A stretch of DNA of 64,000 bases from an uncultured Clostridia bacterium (GTDB lineage Bacteria > Bacillota > Clostridia > Lachnospirales > CAG-274): NCBI GenBank assembly GCA_944381435.1, contig CALWLD010000002.1, positions 124,001 to 188,000 of the forward strand, in the 5' to 3' direction. A program made the position numbers and the translations under genes. The first letter of the stretch is position 1, and every line of letters starts with the position of its first letter. Under the pieces are notes generated by a model. That model had not been told where the DNA came from and searched no databases. It was given only the letters and a program-made list of their open reading frames with translations. Below are positions 62,926 to 64,000 of the stretch, in pieces.

Positions 62926-64000
62926 ATGGGCAATATAGAACTAATAATAGAAAGTAATTTATCCTATGAAGAAGAAAATATAATAAAATCTATAGCTAAT
63001 ATAAAATATAAAATACCCTTAATAAATTCTATTGTTATAGAAATAGAAGAAGCAAATATAGAAAAACTAAAAGAGCTAAATTGTTTAAAAACAGTTTTTC
63101 AAAACGCTCATATAACTATGCAAATGGACAGTGCTAGAAAAACTGTAAATGCTAACATAATTCAGGAAAAAGGATATACAGGCAAAAACATAGGTATAGC
63201 CATATTAGACACAGGTATATCACCTATAAATGATTTTTTATACCCTAGAAATAGAATAACTGCATTTAAAGACTTTATAAATAACAAAACTATACCTTAC
63301 GATGATAATGGACACGGAACCCACGTTGCAGGTATTGCAGGAGGAAATGGCATAAGCTCTAACGGTAAATATCGTGGTATAGCAACAGATTGTAACCTTA
63401 TAGGTATAAAAGTTTTAAATAGTGAAGGCAAAGGTAATGCATCTGATGTTTTAGCAGGTCTTCAATGGATAATGGATAATAAAGAACGATATAATATAAA
63501 AATTGCAAATTTATCTATAGGAACAAACAACACTTCATCTAACGACCCTTTAGTAAAAGCAGTAGAAAAAATGTGGGATAGCGGTATTATAGTTACAATA
63601 GCAGCAGGCAACGATGGTCCTAAAAAATATACTATTAACTCCCCTGCTATTAGCAAAAAAGTTATAACCATAGGAGCATCTGATGATAACATAACTGCTA
63701 ATGTTTGGGGAAATAAACTTATAAATTTTTCAGGGCGTGGCCCAACCCTAGAATGCGTCATAAAGCCAGATGTTTTAGCTCCTGGTGTTAATATTATATC
63801 TTGCTTATCTAATAACATTTCAAAACAATCTGATGATGTTATAGATAACGGTTATTTTTCTTTAAGTGGTACATCTATGTCTACCCCTATTGTATCTGGT
63901 GCTATAGCTATGCTTTTAGAAAAGCATAATAACTTAAAACCAGACGATGTAAAACTTATGTTAAAAAAATGTTGTAAAAATTTACATTTACCTAAAAACC
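62926..64000 (+). CDS. Subtilisin-like serine protease (S8 family), cut by window edge
   Basis: The first 358 residues of an S8 protease. No signal peptide is visible, and the N-terminal ~80 residues (MGNIELIIESNLSYEEENII onward) resemble a propeptide-like inhibitor domain. Catalytic residues are Asp in IAILDTGISPIN, His in DDNGHGTHVAGIAGG and Ser in LSGTSMSTPIVSGA, with the oxyanion Asn in AAGNDGP. The ATG follows AAGAGG. Its form resembles intracellular proteases such as AprX, so it may act in the cytoplasm or during sporulation. The C-terminal end lies outside the window. Confidence 0.92.
   Translation, partial: MGNIELIIESNLSYEEENIIKSIANIKYKIPLINSIVIEIEEANIEKLKELNCLKTVFQNAHITMQMDSARKTVNANIIQEKGYTGKNIGIAILDTGISPINDFLYPRNRITAFKDFINNKTIPYDDNGHGTHVAGIAGGNGISSNGKYRGIATDCNLIGIKVLNSEGKGNASDVLAGLQWIMDNKERYNIKIANLSIGTNNTSSNDPLVKAVEKMWDSGIIVTIAAGNDGPKKYTINSPAISKKVITIGASDDNITANVWGNKLINFSGRGPTLECVIKPDVLAPGVNIISCLSNNISKQSDDVIDNGYFSLSGTSMSTPIVSGAIAMLLEKHNNLKPDDVKLMLKKCCKNLHLPKN

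Noticed and set aside
63462..63818. Minus-strand ORF of 118 residues opposite the S8 protease
   Set aside because: Antisense to a frame with the full catalytic Asp, His and Ser motifs; no ribosome binding site or other support.

Overview
The window looks like a piece of chromosome from a low-GC, anaerobic, endospore-forming member of the Clostridia, probably a gut commensal. Four things point there: the spoIIAA-spoIIAB-sigF operon and yabP/yabQ (sporulation), an oxygen-independent ribonucleotide reductase (nrdD/nrdG) with an [FeFe] hydrogenase (anaerobiosis), very AT-rich non-coding DNA, and genes for host-type glycans (L-fucose isomerase, a GH84 beta-N-acetylglucosaminidase). I cannot name the species.

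Layout. 1-3.6 kb: fucI (cut by the left edge), a divergent AraC-type regulator and an NhaC-type antiporter. 3.6-8.5 kb: the conserved tmk-darA-yaaR-holB-yaaT-trmN6-rsmI operon on the minus strand. 8.6-16 kb: two unrelated membrane proteins, a MarR-controlled heterodimeric ABC exporter with two visible operators, and a lone MsmX/UgpC-type sugar ATPase. 16-18 kb: spoIIA operon. 18-20 kb: lexA, a DnaQ-like exonuclease and a chloramphenicol-acetyltransferase-like gene, tightly packed. 20-32 kb: a chemoreceptor, small unknowns, scpB/scpA, an M50-like protein that has lost its catalytic residues, mutL, mutS, a RicA/YlbF-family protein and miaB. 32-43 kb: DEAD-box helicase, a PAS/GGDEF-like/GAF/EAL protein, proC, rqcP, hup, a dUTPase-like protein, nrdG and nrdD. 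43 kb: a Phe-Gly-Gly tRNA operon with a consensus promoter, then a decayed IS200/IS605-type insertion. 44.6-49.7 kb: glycolytic operon pgk-tpiA-gpmI-eno. 50-54 kb: a SHOCT-like protein, tdk, a CcdA-TlpA fusion, thioredoxin and tsaD. 54-57 kb: prfC and a PerR-type regulator. 57-61 kb: the GH84 enzyme and hydrogenase. 61-64 kb: yabP, yabQ and a divIC/ftsB-like gene, a SprA-like HExxH protein, an untracked 51-residue Cys-containing hydrophobic peptide, and a subtilisin-like protease cut by the right edge.

The window is mostly core genome. I found no CRISPR array, prophage or recognisable defence island. The most interesting signals are small. Just before yabP, a long hairpin pairs the Shine-Dalgarno sequence, while a good sigma-E-type promoter would start transcription inside that hairpin and so leave the site free. 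The M50-family protein beside scpA is predicted to be catalytically dead. Near-identical GGCTATAG/CTATAGCC terminator stems occur at five places. There is a 52-bp near-perfect palindrome between the cat-like gene and the chemoreceptor. The hup-rqcP pair is separated from yabP-yabQ-divIC by about 22 kb. Paired MarR operators flank the exporter's regulator gene.
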